DNA from: Sphaerotilus natans | Lineage (GTDB): Bacteria; Pseudomonadota; Gammaproteobacteria; Burkholderiales; Burkholderiaceae_C | DNA: 64,000 bases | Assembly: GCF_900156335.1 (NCBI RefSeq) | Contig: NZ_FTMZ01000006.1 | Coordinates: 62,001-126,000, forward strand | Direction of reading: 5' to 3' | Shown: positions 51,630 through 60,558 of the stretch, one piece after another | Layout of the letters: every line of letters begins with the position of its first letter | How positions within the stretch are numbered: the stretch's first letter is position 1 | Program-made: the position numbers and the translations under genes | Notes under the pieces: generated by a model | Databases searched by the model: none | What the model was told of the DNA's origin: nothing | The model's input: the letters and a program-made list of their open reading frames with translations, nothing else

Positions 51630-51995
51630 TCAGTCGCAGGTGCCGTCGTCGGCGCAGCCGCCCGGGCCCTGGTGGAACACCAGATCGGCCACCGGCTCGC
51701 CGCCTACCAGGTGCGAGGCGATGATGCGGTCCATGTTCTGCGGCGTGACGTTGTAGTACCAGGTGCCGTCGGGCTGGACGCACAGCACCGGGCCGCCCTT
51801 GCAGGCGGCGAAGCAGCTCACCCGGCTGCGCTTGACGCGCAGCTCGCCGTCGTTCAGGCCGGCGGCCTTGAACTTCTCTCCCAGGCTGTCGAACAGCGCC
51901 TGGGCCTGGCCGTCCTGGGTGCAGCGCGGGCCGGTGCAGACCAGTAGGTGGCGGCGGTAGGCACCGATCTTCGGCTTGACGGGCGTCTCGCTCAT
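51630..51995 (-). CDS. Thioredoxin-fold (2Fe-2S) ferredoxin of the cobalamin operon
   Basis: The protein has 121 residues. The cluster Cys residues are in [13 protein letters not shown] and [14 protein letters not shown], followed by [14 protein letters not shown], a pattern seen in thioredoxin-like 2Fe-2S ferredoxins and the CbiW-type cobalamin-operon ferredoxin. It may supply electrons for the reductive steps. The start overlaps the cobJ stop (ATGA). The Cys-containing tail ends [10 protein letters not shown]. Confidence 0.85.
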   Translation of the reverse strand: MSETPVKPKIGAYRRHLLVCTGPRCTQDGQAQALFDSLGEKFKAAGLNDGELRVKRSRVSCFAACKGGPVLCVQPDGTWYYNVTPQNMDRIIASHLVGGEPVADLVFHQGPGGCADDGTCD

Positions 51996-52984
51996 GCCTC
52001 GCTCTCCAGCGGTTCGTCCAGCGTGGCGCGGATGTAGTCCACCGGCAGGCGGTGGCGCGCGGCGAGCTGCTCGGCGCTCGCGCCGGCGGCGTGCTCGGCC
52101 TGCAGCGACGCCAGCCAGCCGTTCAGGCCGGTCGAGAGCGAGCGCCCGGCCTTCTCGCCGTCGCGGGTGGCGCCGCCCTCGTCCATGTCGTACTTGTTGG
52201 CGTAGCCGCGCGGCGTGACCATCAGCCCGTCGCGCACGAAGGTGCTGCTGTTGCCGATCAGCACGGTGCTGAGCATGCCGATGTCCTGCTCGGCCATCTG
52301 GTCCAGCGTCGTGAAGACGATGCTCTGGCGGCGGCGGTAGGCGCTCTTGACGATGGCCACCGGCGTGTCGGCGCGGCGGTGGCGCAGGAACAGGCGCTGC
52401 GCCTCGACGATCTGGCGGGTGCGTCGGCCGCTCTTGGGGTTGTAGAGCGCGACGACGAAGTCGGCCATCGCCACTGCGTCGAGCCGGCGCGCGATCACCG
52501 GCCAGGGCGTGAGCAGGTCCGAGAGCGAGATGGCGCAGAAGTCGTGCGTCAGCGGCGCGCCGACCAGCGCCGCGCAGCTGTTGAGCGCCGAGGCGCCGGG
52601 CACGATCTCCAGCGCCACGTCGCCCTCGGGCGTCCAGCCGGCCTGGAACAGCACCTCGTAGGTCGGCCCGGCCATGCCGTAGACGCCGGCGTCGCCGCTG
52701 GAGATCAGCGCGACCTTCTTGCCGGCGCGCGCCGCGTCCAGCGCGCTGACGGCGCGGTCGAGCTCCTCGGTCATGCCCTTGCGCACCACCTCCTTGCCGT
52801 CGAGCAGGTCGGCGACCAGCTTGATGTAGGTGACGTAGCCGACGACCACGTCGGCCTCGGCGATGGCGCTGCGGGCGCGCGCGGTCATGTGCTCGACGCT
52901 GCCGGGGCCGATGCCCACCAGCATGATCTTGCCGGCGGGCGGGTCGGCGGGGGCGGCGCCAGGGGGAAGGATCGGATCGTTCAC
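51992..52984 (-). CDS. cobJ: Precorrin-3B C17-methyltransferase with C-terminal extension
   Basis: SAM-dependent ring-contraction enzyme of corrin synthesis, 330 residues against about 240-250 for the usual form. The methyltransferase core has [40 protein letters not shown] and [20 protein letters not shown]. About 80 extra C-terminal residues ([20 protein letters not shown] onward) have no motif I recognise. The GTG start overlaps the cbiG C-terminal-domain gene (GTGA). Confidence 0.93.
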   Translation of the reverse strand: MNDPILPPGAAPADPPAGKIMLVGIGPGSVEHMTARARSAIAEADVVVGYVTYIKLVADLLDGKEVVRKGMTEELDRAVSALDAARAGKKVALISSGDAGVYGMAGPTYEVLFQAGWTPEGDVALEIVPGASALNSCAALVGAPLTHDFCAISLSDLLTPWPVIARRLDAVAMADFVVALYNPKSGRRTRQIVEAQRLFLRHRRADTPVAIVKSAYRRRQSIVFTTLDQMAEQDIGMLSTVLIGNSSTFVRDGLMVTPRGYANKYDMDEGGATRDGEKAGRSLSTGLNGWLASLQAEHAAGASAEQLAARHRLPVDYIRATLDEPLESEA

Positions 52985-53427
52985 GGGGTCTCCGGTTCGG
53001 GGGATTCAGGGGGGTGGGCCGCGCCGCGCATCGCCGCCACCGACACGGTGGCGTGGCGCCCGTCCGGCCCGCGCAGGCGGTGCTTCTCGACGACGAGCGC
53101 GCGCAGATCGTCGGCGCGGCCGGCGGCCAGCAGCGCGGCGGCCTCGCTGACCGAGGGCGTGCCGGTGTGGCGGCGCACCGTCTCGGACGGGTTGGGCACC
53201 GCCACCTGCGCCAGCACCTCCGGCGCATGGAAGACCGGCGTCCAGCCCTCGGCGCGGCACAGCGCGAGCAGGCCGGCCTCGTCGGCCTTCAGCGTGATGC
53301 TGGCGACCGCGGCCACATCGCGCCAGGCCGCACCGACACGCGCCAGCGCCTCGGCGATGGCCTGGCGCAGCGTGGCCTCGGGCGTGCCGCGGTCGCAGCC
53401 CAGGCCGAGCGCGAGGCGCGGCCTCAC
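52981..53427 (-). CDS. CbiG C-terminal domain/CobE-like protein
   Basis: The protein has 148 residues. It matches the CobE/CbiG_C fold: [40 protein letters not shown] and [20 protein letters not shown]. In many bacteria it is fused to CbiG, but here it is a separate gene starting at a GTG inside the stop of the CbiG N-terminal gene. It probably partners that protein in opening the delta-lactone of cobalt-precorrin-5A. Confidence 0.88.
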   Translation of the reverse strand: MRPRLALGLGCDRGTPEATLRQAIAEALARVGAAWRDVAAVASITLKADEAGLLALCRAEGWTPVFHAPEVLAQVAVPNPSETVRRHTGTPSVSEAAALLAAGRADDLRALVVEKHRLRGPDGRHATVSVAAMRGAAHPPESPEPETP

Positions 53428-54188
53428 GCCGGGCCCTCCAGCGGCGGCCGATAGACCACCAGCCGCTCGGCCCAGCGCGTCCAGACCTCGGGTGCGATCT
53501 CGGCGTGCGTCACCCAGAGCACCGCCCGGTGACGCGCCGGGTCGACATCGTCGAAGCAGCTCAGGCGCTCGATGCTGGCCGGCAGCGGCGTCGGCCGGGT
53601 CCACCAGTCGGGGCGGCCGGCCTCCTGCACGAAGGCGATCGGCTCGCCGTTGACCACATGGGCCGAGACGCGGGTGATGTTGATCTTGGGCGCCTCGACC
53701 CGCCAGCCCAGCTCGCGGCCGAGGATGTCCACCGGGATCGTGCGGCCGACGTCCGAGGCGGTAGTCACCACCGGCGTGGCACCGATCAGTCCGGCCACCT
53801 GCTCGGCCATCGCGTTGGCGCCGCCGACATGGCCGGAGAGCACCGGGATGACGAACTGGCCGACGTCGTCGATCACCGTCACGCCCGGATCGACGTCCTT
53901 GTTCTTCAGGTGCGGCGCGATCAGCCGCACCACCGCGCCCAGCGACACGAAGAAGACCAGCTGGTCGAAGCCCTCGAACAGCGGCGCGATCTCGTCGCGC
54001 AGCGCGCCCTCGTAGGCGCGCACCGGGTTGCTCGCGCCGGCAAAGGCCGCGGCGAACTTGGCCGAGGCGCAGATCGACGCCTGCGGCAGCTGGCGTGCCA
54101 GCGCCGCAGCCTGCGCCGCGCCGTGCCGGGTGATGGCGACGATGCAGACCCGCGCGTCGGCAGGAGAAACGGACGGGACAGCGCTCAT
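53424..54188 (-). CDS. cbiG: Cobalt-precorrin-5A hydrolase (CbiG N-terminal and central domains)
   Basis: The protein has 254 residues. Landmarks are VRLIAPHLKNKDVDPGVTVI and FVIPVLSGHVGGANAMAEQV, then the PVVTTASDVGRTIPVD motif. It removes acetaldehyde from cobalt-precorrin-5A, a marker of the early-cobalt (anaerobic-type) route. The C-terminal domain is a separate overlapping gene. The start overlaps the cobI stop (ATGA). Confidence 0.92.
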   Translation of the reverse strand: MSAVPSVSPADARVCIVAITRHGAAQAAALARQLPQASICASAKFAAAFAGASNPVRAYEGALRDEIAPLFEGFDQLVFFVSLGAVVRLIAPHLKNKDVDPGVTVIDDVGQFVIPVLSGHVGGANAMAEQVAGLIGATPVVTTASDVGRTIPVDILGRELGWRVEAPKINITRVSAHVVNGEPIAFVQEAGRPDWWTRPTPLPASIERLSCFDDVDPARHRAVLWVTHAEIAPEVWTRWAERLVVYRPPLEGPA

Positions 54189-54997
54189 GAGGCGACTCCG
54201 GGGGACGATTTCTTCAGGCAGCCGCGGATGCGCTCGCCGCGCACCCGGTGCGGGCTGCGCACGATCATCAGCGAGAGGTAGCTGACCTTGCGCTCGCGCA
54301 GCGCGCGCAGCGCCTCGGGCGTGTCGGCGACCTGCTCGTCGGGCGCGCCGCAGCGCTCGACGAAGCTGGCGTGGCCGAGCAGCTCGCGCCGCTCCAGCCA
54401 GTCGAGCAGCTCGCCGATCAGCGGCTTGACCTTCAGCAGCACCAGGGTGTCGAAGTCGGCCAGCAGCCTGTCGATCGCCGAGACGCCGTAGGCGGCCGGC
54501 ACCAGCGCCACCGTGTCGTCCTGCTCGCACAGCGGCAAGCCTTGCGTGGCGCAGGCGGCGGTGAAGGCGTTGACGCCGGCCACCACCTCGACCGGCAGCT
54601 CGACGCCGTTGGCTTGCGCCAGCGCGCGCAGCGTGCGCGCCAGGTGGCCGAAGGTGGCGTAGGTGCTGGCATCGCCCTCGACCAGAAAGAGCACGTCCTG
54701 CCCGGCGCGCAGCTTGGGCCAGACGACTTCCGCGGCGCGCAGCCAGGCACGGGCGAGCTTGTCGCCGTCGTGCGTCATCGGGAACAGCAGGCTCTGGTGA
54801 TCGTCAGGCGGCACCAGGCCGGCGCGCGCGACGATGTCGAAGGCGTAGCTGGGCGTTCTGGTGCTGCGCGCCGGGTAGACCCAGGCGGTGTCGGCGCGCT
54901 CCAGCAGCGCCCAGGCGCGCCGCGTGATCAGGCCGGGGTCGCCAGGGCCGAGACTCACGCCGTGCAGCGTGCCGATCCGGTTCAAGCTCATGCTCAT
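54185..54997 (-). CDS. cobI: Precorrin-2 C20-methyltransferase
   Basis: The protein has 270 residues. The tetrapyrrole methylase signature is GTLHGVSLGPGDPGLITRRA, with LFLVEGDASTYATFGHLART and EVVAGVNAFTAACATQGLPL. It methylates (cobalt-)precorrin-2 at C20. A GGAG precedes the ATG at 54997; a second ATG two codons on is possible. It lies inside the cobalamin operon with four-base overlaps on both sides. Confidence 0.94.
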   Translation of the reverse strand: MSMSLNRIGTLHGVSLGPGDPGLITRRAWALLERADTAWVYPARSTRTPSYAFDIVARAGLVPPDDHQSLLFPMTHDGDKLARAWLRAAEVVWPKLRAGQDVLFLVEGDASTYATFGHLARTLRALAQANGVELPVEVVAGVNAFTAACATQGLPLCEQDDTVALVPAAYGVSAIDRLLADFDTLVLLKVKPLIGELLDWLERRELLGHASFVERCGAPDEQVADTPEALRALRERKVSYLSLMIVRSPHRVRGERIRGCLKKSSPGVAS

Positions 54998-56310
54998 GCG
55001 ATCTCCTTGCGGGCGCAGACGATCCACACCGGGTTCTCCGCGGCCATGCGGTGCATGTCCAGGATCGGGCGGCTGCGCGCGGCCTGCAGCTGCAGCACGT
55101 CCCAGTCGATGGCATCCAGCGCCTTGAGCGCCTGCGTGGCCACGGCCAGGTTCTCCAGCGTCACGAAGTTCATCACCAGATGCCCGCCCGGACGCAGCCG
55201 GCGCAGGCACAGCGCGATCAGGCCCGCCAGCTCGCCGCCGGAGCCGCCGATGAAGACCGCGTCCGGGTCGGGCCAGGCCTCCAGGCCGTCGGGCGCACGG
55301 CCGTGCACCAGCGTGTGGTTGGAGACGCCAAAGGCATCGCGGTTGGCACGCGCGATCGCCACATCGGCCTCGTTCTTCTCGATGGCCCAGACGTGGCCGT
55401 GCGGGCACAGCCGCGCCGCCTCCAGCCCGACCGAGCCGGAGCCTGCGCCGATGTCCCACACCTGGCTGTCGGCGCGCAGCTGCAGGCGTGCCAGCGACAC
55501 CGCGCGCACCTCCTGCTTGGTGATCAGACCCTTGTCGGGCTGACGCTGGTGGTAGTCGCGGTCGGCCAGGCCGAAGCGCACCGGATTCGGGCGCGGGCGC
55601 ACCCGCCACAGCAGCACCACGTTCGGATCGGCGAAGGCCTCGGGCGAGGCTTCGGCCACCTCGGCCGGCGTCAGGTCGGCGCGCACCCGCTCCTCGGGCT
55701 GCAGCAGCCGCTCGGCCACCGCCATGCGGAAGTCATCGCCCTGCCCCTCGGCCAGCAGCAGCCGGGCGATGCGCGCGGGCGTGTTCTCCGGGCGGGTCAG
55801 CACCAGCAGGCGGTCGTGCGCGCGCAGCGCCTGCGCCAGCGCGTGCAGGCCGTGCGTGGGCGGCGCGCCGACCTGCCATTCGCCCGCGTCCCGAGCGTGG
55901 ATGGAGACGATCCTGGCGTCCTGCCAGACCAGCCCGACGCGGGCGCAGGCCAGCTGCAGCGTCGAGACATTGGGCAGCACCTCGAGGGCCTGCACGCACA
56001 GCCGCGCCGCCAGGAAGCCGGCGATGCCGTGGCACAGCGGGTCGCCGGTGGCCAGCACCACCACCTTGCGGCCCGCGTCACGCGCGGCGCTCACCCAGCC
56101 GGGCACTGCGCTCAGCTGCCCGGTCAGGTCGAGCCGCTCGGCGTCCGGGCGGATCTCGGCCTCCAGCCGCGCGAGCGTGCGCGCGCCACCGATCACCAGA
56201 TCGGCGGCACGCAGATGCGCCCGCGCGGTCGCGCCCAGGCTGGCCGCGCCGTCGTCGAGCACGCCCAGGACGCGGCAGGGATTGGGATCCGGAAAGACCT
56301 CGGTGTTCAT
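54994..56310 (-). CDS. cobL: Precorrin-6Y C5,15-methyltransferase (decarboxylating), CbiE-CbiT fusion
   Basis: Bifunctional enzyme of 438 residues. The CbiE domain (residues 1-220) has VLGVLDDGAASLGATARAHL and VVVLATGDPLCHGIAGFLAA. The CbiT domain (about 240-438) has GLITKQEVRAVSLARLQLRA, then VWDIGAGSGSVGLEAARL and AVFIGGSGGELAGL. It methylates C5 and C15 and removes the C12 acetate carboxyl. The ATG at 56310 is chosen because AAGGA sits six bases upstream; the ATG at 56316 is too close to that site. Confidence 0.95.
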   Translation of the reverse strand: MNTEVFPDPNPCRVLGVLDDGAASLGATARAHLRAADLVIGGARTLARLEAEIRPDAERLDLTGQLSAVPGWVSAARDAGRKVVVLATGDPLCHGIAGFLAARLCVQALEVLPNVSTLQLACARVGLVWQDARIVSIHARDAGEWQVGAPPTHGLHALAQALRAHDRLLVLTRPENTPARIARLLLAEGQGDDFRMAVAERLLQPEERVRADLTPAEVAEASPEAFADPNVVLLWRVRPRPNPVRFGLADRDYHQRQPDKGLITKQEVRAVSLARLQLRADSQVWDIGAGSGSVGLEAARLCPHGHVWAIEKNEADVAIARANRDAFGVSNHTLVHGRAPDGLEAWPDPDAVFIGGSGGELAGLIALCLRRLRPGGHLVMNFVTLENLAVATQALKALDAIDWDVLQLQAARSRPILDMHRMAAENPVWIVCARKEIA

Positions 56311-56322
56311 CAGCATTCCTTG

Positions 56323-57447
56323 TCAGCGGACCGAGCTCGCCTCGGCGAGCTTGCGGCCCTCGAAATCGCAGACCAGCACCCGCAGGTGGAAGCGCTGGCC
56401 ATAGCGCTCCGGCGCGGTCAGCGTGGCCACCACCTTCTGCGCCAGCGCGGCGTGAAATTCGTTCAGCAGCCCGAGCGCCTCCATGCGCTCGGCGGCGAAG
56501 CGCGCGGTCTCGGCGGCGGCAATGGCAGCGCACTCCTCGGGCGGCGCGCCGATGCCGGCGGCCAGCTCGGCCAGCAGGCCGGTGTCGACCTCGGCACGGT
56601 TGGCGTGGGTGATGGTCTCGCCCTGGGCGATCTTGGTCAGCTTGCCGACCATGCCGCCGATCACCACCTCGCGCAGGCCCTGCGCCACCGCCTCGTCGAG
56701 CGCGTAGCGCAGGAAGTCGCCCATCTGCACGAAGCAGGCGGCGGGCAGCTCGGCGCGCTCGCGCATCGCGAACTGCTCGGTGCGCCCGCCGGTGGTCAGC
56801 ACGACGACGCCGTGCCCCAGCGTCGCGGCCACCTGCACGCCCTGCACCACGCTGGCGCGGTAGGCGGCGGTCGAATACGGCTTGACGATGCCGGTGGTGC
56901 CGAGGATCGAGATGCCGCCCAGGATGCCCAGGCGGGCGTTGAGCGTCTTCCTGGCCATCTCCAGGCCCTGCGGCACCGAGATCGTGACCGCCAGCCCGAC
57001 CTCGTCGAGCAGGCCGGCGGCGACCTCGCGCACATTGGCCTCGATGTTGGCGCGCGGCACCGGGTTGATCGCCGGGCCGCCCACCTCCAGCCCCAGCCCG
57101 GCCATCGTCACCGTGCCGACGCCGAAGCCGCCGTGCAACGTCACCGCGCCCGGGCGCGTCGCGTCGATGCGGACATCGGCGGTGAGGTGCGCGCCGTCGG
57201 TGCAGTCCGGGTCGTCGCCGGCGAACTTGACGATCATCGCGTGGGCGGCGCGATCGGTGCTGGCGCCCTCGCAGCGGCCGTCGTGCACGACGAAGCGGAC
57301 CCGGTCGCCGTTGGGCAGCAGGCTCTCGACCTCCAACGGCACCGCGCCGTGCACCAGCCCGAGCGCGGCGGCGCGCGCCGCGGCGGCCGCGCAGGCGCCG
57401 GTGGTGAAGCCGGTGCGCGTGCCGCGCCGGGCGGTCTTGTCCATCAT
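56323..57447 (-). CDS. cbiD: Cobalt-precorrin-5B C1-methyltransferase
   Basis: The protein has 374 residues. It starts RRGTRTGFTTGACAAAAARA, the family signature, and contains MAGLGLEVGGPAINPVPRAN, GILGGISILGTTGIVKPYST and VVIGGMVGKLTKIAQGETIT. CbiD is specific to the early-cobalt pathway and replaces CobF. The start overlaps the cobH stop (ATGA). Confidence 0.95.
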   Translation of the reverse strand: MMDKTARRGTRTGFTTGACAAAAARAAALGLVHGAVPLEVESLLPNGDRVRFVVHDGRCEGASTDRAAHAMIVKFAGDDPDCTDGAHLTADVRIDATRPGAVTLHGGFGVGTVTMAGLGLEVGGPAINPVPRANIEANVREVAAGLLDEVGLAVTISVPQGLEMARKTLNARLGILGGISILGTTGIVKPYSTAAYRASVVQGVQVAATLGHGVVVLTTGGRTEQFAMRERAELPAACFVQMGDFLRYALDEAVAQGLREVVIGGMVGKLTKIAQGETITHANRAEVDTGLLAELAAGIGAPPEECAAIAAAETARFAAERMEALGLLNEFHAALAQKVVATLTAPERYGQRFHLRVLVCDFEGRKLAEASSVR

Positions 57448-58124
57448 GCGCTGGCGGCCTTCTGCCGCGCCTCGGCCAGCGACAGCAGCGCGTGCACGGC
57501 CGCCACCACCAGCGTCGAGCCGCCCTTGCGGCCACGGATGACGATCCACGGCACCTCGGTCAGCCCGGCCATCAGGTCCTTGGACTCGGCCGCCGAGACG
57601 AAGCCCACCGGCATGCCGACCACCAGCGCCGGGCGCGCGCCCGCCTCGCGGATCAGCCGCACCAGCTCGATCAGCGCGGTCGGCGCGTTGCCGATGCCCA
57701 CGATCGCCCCCTCCAGCCGCCCGAGCCGGTGCGCCTTGCGCATCGCCTGCACCGCGCGGGTGCTGTCCTCGGCCTGGGCGCGGGCGATCACGTCGGCGTC
57801 GCTGATGAACTGGTGCGTCGTCATGCCGAAGTGCGCCAGGCGCGGCCTCGACAGGCCCGAGCAGATCATCTCGACATCAGCCACCACCGGCGCGCCGCCG
57901 CGCAGCATCGCCTGGAGGCCCGCCTCGACCGCATCCGGGTGGAAGTCGGTCAGGCCGTTGAACTCGAAGTCGGCGTTGGCGTGGATCATGCGGCGCACGA
58001 TCGGCCACTGCGCGGGCGTGTAGCGGTGCGGACCGGCCTCGGCGTCGATGATGGCGAAGCTGTCGTGCTCGATCGCCTGGCCGGCGCGGGTGAGCTGCTC
58101 GGTGACGGTGTTGACGGTGCTCAT
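57444..58124 (-). CDS. cobH: Precorrin-8X methylmutase
   Basis: The protein has 226 residues. Moves the C11 methyl to C12 to give hydrogenobyrinate or cobyrinate. Landmarks are IEHDSFAIIDAEAGPHRYTP, RRMIHANADFEFNGLTDFHP with the catalytic His, MICSGLSRPRLAHFGMTTHQ and ALVVGMPVGFVSAAESKDLM. The start at 58124 overlaps the cbiX stop. The equivalent name is cbiC. Confidence 0.95.
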   Translation of the reverse strand: MSTVNTVTEQLTRAGQAIEHDSFAIIDAEAGPHRYTPAQWPIVRRMIHANADFEFNGLTDFHPDAVEAGLQAMLRGGAPVVADVEMICSGLSRPRLAHFGMTTHQFISDADVIARAQAEDSTRAVQAMRKAHRLGRLEGAIVGIGNAPTALIELVRLIREAGARPALVVGMPVGFVSAAESKDLMAGLTEVPWIVIRGRKGGSTLVVAAVHALLSLAEARQKAASA

Positions 58125-58999
58125 GCCAGGGCCGGGGCGTGGGGATGGGCGTGCGTGTGCTCGTGCGAATGCCCGTGGCCGAGGTCGTGCGCGATCTCGC
58201 GGAAGCGGCAGCCGTCGCAGGGCAGGCGGCTCTCGGGCGTGCCGGCGCGCAGGTCGGCCACGCGCTGCTCCAGCAGCTCGAAGATTTCTTTCTCGAAGCC
58301 GAAGTGCGTCGAGGCGGCGAAGCGGATCTGCGGGTACTGCGCGCGCAGGTGCTCGACCTGCCGCGCGATGCGCTGCATCAGCGTGCCGGTGTAAAGGTAA
58401 TACGGCAGCACGACGATCTGGCGCATGCCGATCAGCGCCTGGCGCTGCACCACCCGCTCCAGGCGCGGGAAGGTGATGCCGGTGAAGGCCAGCTCGACCA
58501 GCTCGTGCTCGCCCTCCTCCTGCAGCCAGCGCGCCATCTTGGCCATGTCGCCGTTGGCGGCGCGGTCCGACGAGCCGCGCCCCAGCAGGATCACGCCGGT
58601 GGTGGTCGGGTCCGGCATGTCCAGCGTACTCATCGCCTTGCGCAGCCGGCGTTTCAGGATCGCCAGGATGGGATCGCAGGCGGTGAGGTGCGGGCCGTAG
58701 AGGAATTCGGTGCCCGGACAGTGCGCGCGGGCGTGCTCGATGGCTTCGGGGATCTCCATCTTGACGTGGCCGGCGGCGTTGAGGATCAGCGGCAGCACCA
58801 GCACGCGGCGCGACTCGCGCGCGGCGGCGATCAGGCCGTCGTGCAGCGAGGGCGACGCGAACTCGATGAAGCAGACCTCGATGCGCCAGCCCGGCTGGCG
58901 GGCGCGCCACTGCGCGACGAACTCGCGGATCTCGGCGTTGCCGGATTCCTCGCGCGAGCCGTGGCCGACGAGCAGGATGCAATCTGGGTGGGAAGTCAT
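58121..58999 (-). CDS. cbiX: Sirohydrochlorin cobaltochelatase, CbiX long form
   Basis: The protein has 292 residues: two chelatase halves, CILLVGHGSREESGNAEIRE and GVILLGRGSSDRAANGDMAK, with active-site His in the first. A Cys pair in LPCDGCRFRE precedes a His-rich tail, HGHSHEHTHAHPHA, typical for cobalt handling. It inserts Co into the ring early, which sets the pathway type. The frame is open far upstream, but the ATG at 58999 overlaps the cobM stop and is the real start. Confidence 0.94.
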   Translation of the reverse strand: MTSHPDCILLVGHGSREESGNAEIREFVAQWRARQPGWRIEVCFIEFASPSLHDGLIAAARESRRVLVLPLILNAAGHVKMEIPEAIEHARAHCPGTEFLYGPHLTACDPILAILKRRLRKAMSTLDMPDPTTTGVILLGRGSSDRAANGDMAKMARWLQEEGEHELVELAFTGITFPRLERVVQRQALIGMRQIVVLPYYLYTGTLMQRIARQVEHLRAQYPQIRFAASTHFGFEKEIFELLEQRVADLRAGTPESRLPCDGCRFREIAHDLGHGHSHEHTHAHPHAPALA

Positions 59000-59775
59000 G
59001 CGGAGGCCTTGCGGAAGCGGTGGGTGAAGCCCGGGTCGTAGAGCTTCGACGTGACGAGGTCCGGCCAATGACGCGCGCCCAGCGTGGGGCTGGCGAGGAT
59101 CATGGCCTGGCTGACGATGCCGGCGTCGCGGCAGCGCTGCTTGATGTCGGAAAGCGTGCCGCGCACGATGCGCTCCTCGCCCGGCCAGCTCGCCTTGTGG
59201 ACGACGACGATGGGCGCGTCTTCCGGCCAGCCCGCCGCGCGCAGCCCGGCCTCGACCTTGTGCAGCAGCGTGATCGACAGGAAGATGCACAGCGTGGTGC
59301 GGTGCGCCGCCAGCGCGGCGAGGTCCTCGCCCGGCGGCATCGGGGTGCGGCCCTCGACGCGGGTGAAGATGACGCTCTGCGTCACCTCGGGCAGCGTGAA
59401 GCTCTCCACCGCCGCCGCGGCCGAGGCCATGGCCGAGGACACGCCCGGCACCACCCGCACCGGCACGCCGGCGGCGTCGAGCGGCTGCACCAGCTCGATC
59501 AGCGCGCCGTAGAGCGCCGGATCGCCCGTCTGCAGCCGCACCACCGTCTCGTGCTCGCCGGCCTGCCGGATCAGCCAGGCGGCCATCTGCGGCAAGGTCA
59601 TCGCCTTGCTGTCGGCGATGACGCAGCCCGGCGGCGCCCAGCGCGTGGCCGCCTCGTTGACCAGCGAACCGGCGAACAGGATGGCGCCGGTGCGCTCGAT
59701 CAGCGCGCGGCCCTTGACGGTCAGCAGCTCCGGGTCTCCGGGGCCGGCGCCGACGAACCAGACGGTGCCGCGCAT
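58996..59775 (-). CDS. cobM: Precorrin-4 C11-methyltransferase
   Basis: The protein has 259 residues. The tetrapyrrole methylase fold is shown by VWFVGAGPGDPELLTVKGRA, VRLQTGDPALYGALIELVQP, VVPGVSSAMASAAAAVESFT and IVVVHKASWPGEERIVRGTL. It methylates (cobalt-)precorrin-4 at C11. It begins one base after the stop of the transporter gene. Confidence 0.95.
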   Translation of the reverse strand: MRGTVWFVGAGPGDPELLTVKGRALIERTGAILFAGSLVNEAATRWAPPGCVIADSKAMTLPQMAAWLIRQAGEHETVVRLQTGDPALYGALIELVQPLDAAGVPVRVVPGVSSAMASAAAAVESFTLPEVTQSVIFTRVEGRTPMPPGEDLAALAAHRTTLCIFLSITLLHKVEAGLRAAGWPEDAPIVVVHKASWPGEERIVRGTLSDIKQRCRDAGIVSQAMILASPTLGARHWPDLVTSKLYDPGFTHRFRKASA

Positions 59776-60423
59776 TCAGGCCGCTCCGGCCAGCGTCAGG
59801 CGTTCGTCCAGACAGACCCGGGCCCAGCGCTGCGAGTGCAGCATCGACGTGCCCCGCACGATGGCGAGGGTGACCAGCGGCTCCAGCGCCACCACGCTCA
59901 GATAGGACGCGGCGAATGCGCCCCAATCGGCCAGCGACACCGCCTGCTCGCCGTTGGCCAGCCAGAAGCCGACCATCAGCGTGACGCCGGCGTAGTAGGC
60001 GCCATCGAGCTTGAGCAGCGCGGCCAGGCCCGGCGTGCCTTCGCCCAGGCGACGGCCCAGCGTGTGGTGCACTGCCAGCAGCGGCACGATCAGCGACAGC
60101 GCGTTGACGGCCAGATGCACCAGATCCTGCGGCTCGAACAGCAGGCCCTGCAGCAGCAGGCCCAGCGCGAAGCCGAACAGGGTCGGCAGCAGGCCGAACA
60201 GCACATAGACGGGCATCGCGCCGACGAAGTGCAGCTCGGACGGCCCCACCGGCAGGTGGAAGCTCTCCATGAAGACCGAGAAGAAGACCGCCGCCAGCAG
60301 CGTGCGCAGCCACAAGGCGGGACGGCGCATCAGCGCTGGTGCGTGTGCGGCCAGCAGGCCGACAGCGGCCACATTGGCGGCCATGATCTTGGCATCGGAC
60401 AGGAAGCCGGGTTCGATGTGCAT
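59776..60423 (-). CDS. CbiM-like energy-coupling-factor cobalt permease
   Basis: Membrane protein of 215 residues with about six helices. It begins Met-His, MHIEPGFLSDAKI, the N-terminus that coordinates the metal in CbiM. It also has FFSVFMESFHLPVGPSELHF, carrying further His residues, and VYVLFGLLPTLFGFALGLLL. It is likely the cobalt-specific S component. CbiN, CbiQ and CbiO are not encoded here. The ATG at 60423 is fixed by the Met-His start. Confidence 0.85.
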   Translation of the reverse strand: MHIEPGFLSDAKIMAANVAAVGLLAAHAPALMRRPALWLRTLLAAVFFSVFMESFHLPVGPSELHFVGAMPVYVLFGLLPTLFGFALGLLLQGLLFEPQDLVHLAVNALSLIVPLLAVHHTLGRRLGEGTPGLAALLKLDGAYYAGVTLMVGFWLANGEQAVSLADWGAFAASYLSVVALEPLVTLAIVRGTSMLHSQRWARVCLDERLTLAGAA

Positions 60424-60558
60424 CGTGAAATCTCCGTGGGCAGGGGTCAGGGGACGGGTCAAGGAAAGAAAGGCGGACAGGCAGGCGCGAGTCGGCCCGG
60501 CACGGGGCCGCCAGGGCTCCGCGCGCATCGGCGCAGGTGCGTCGGGAAGGACGCGGCC

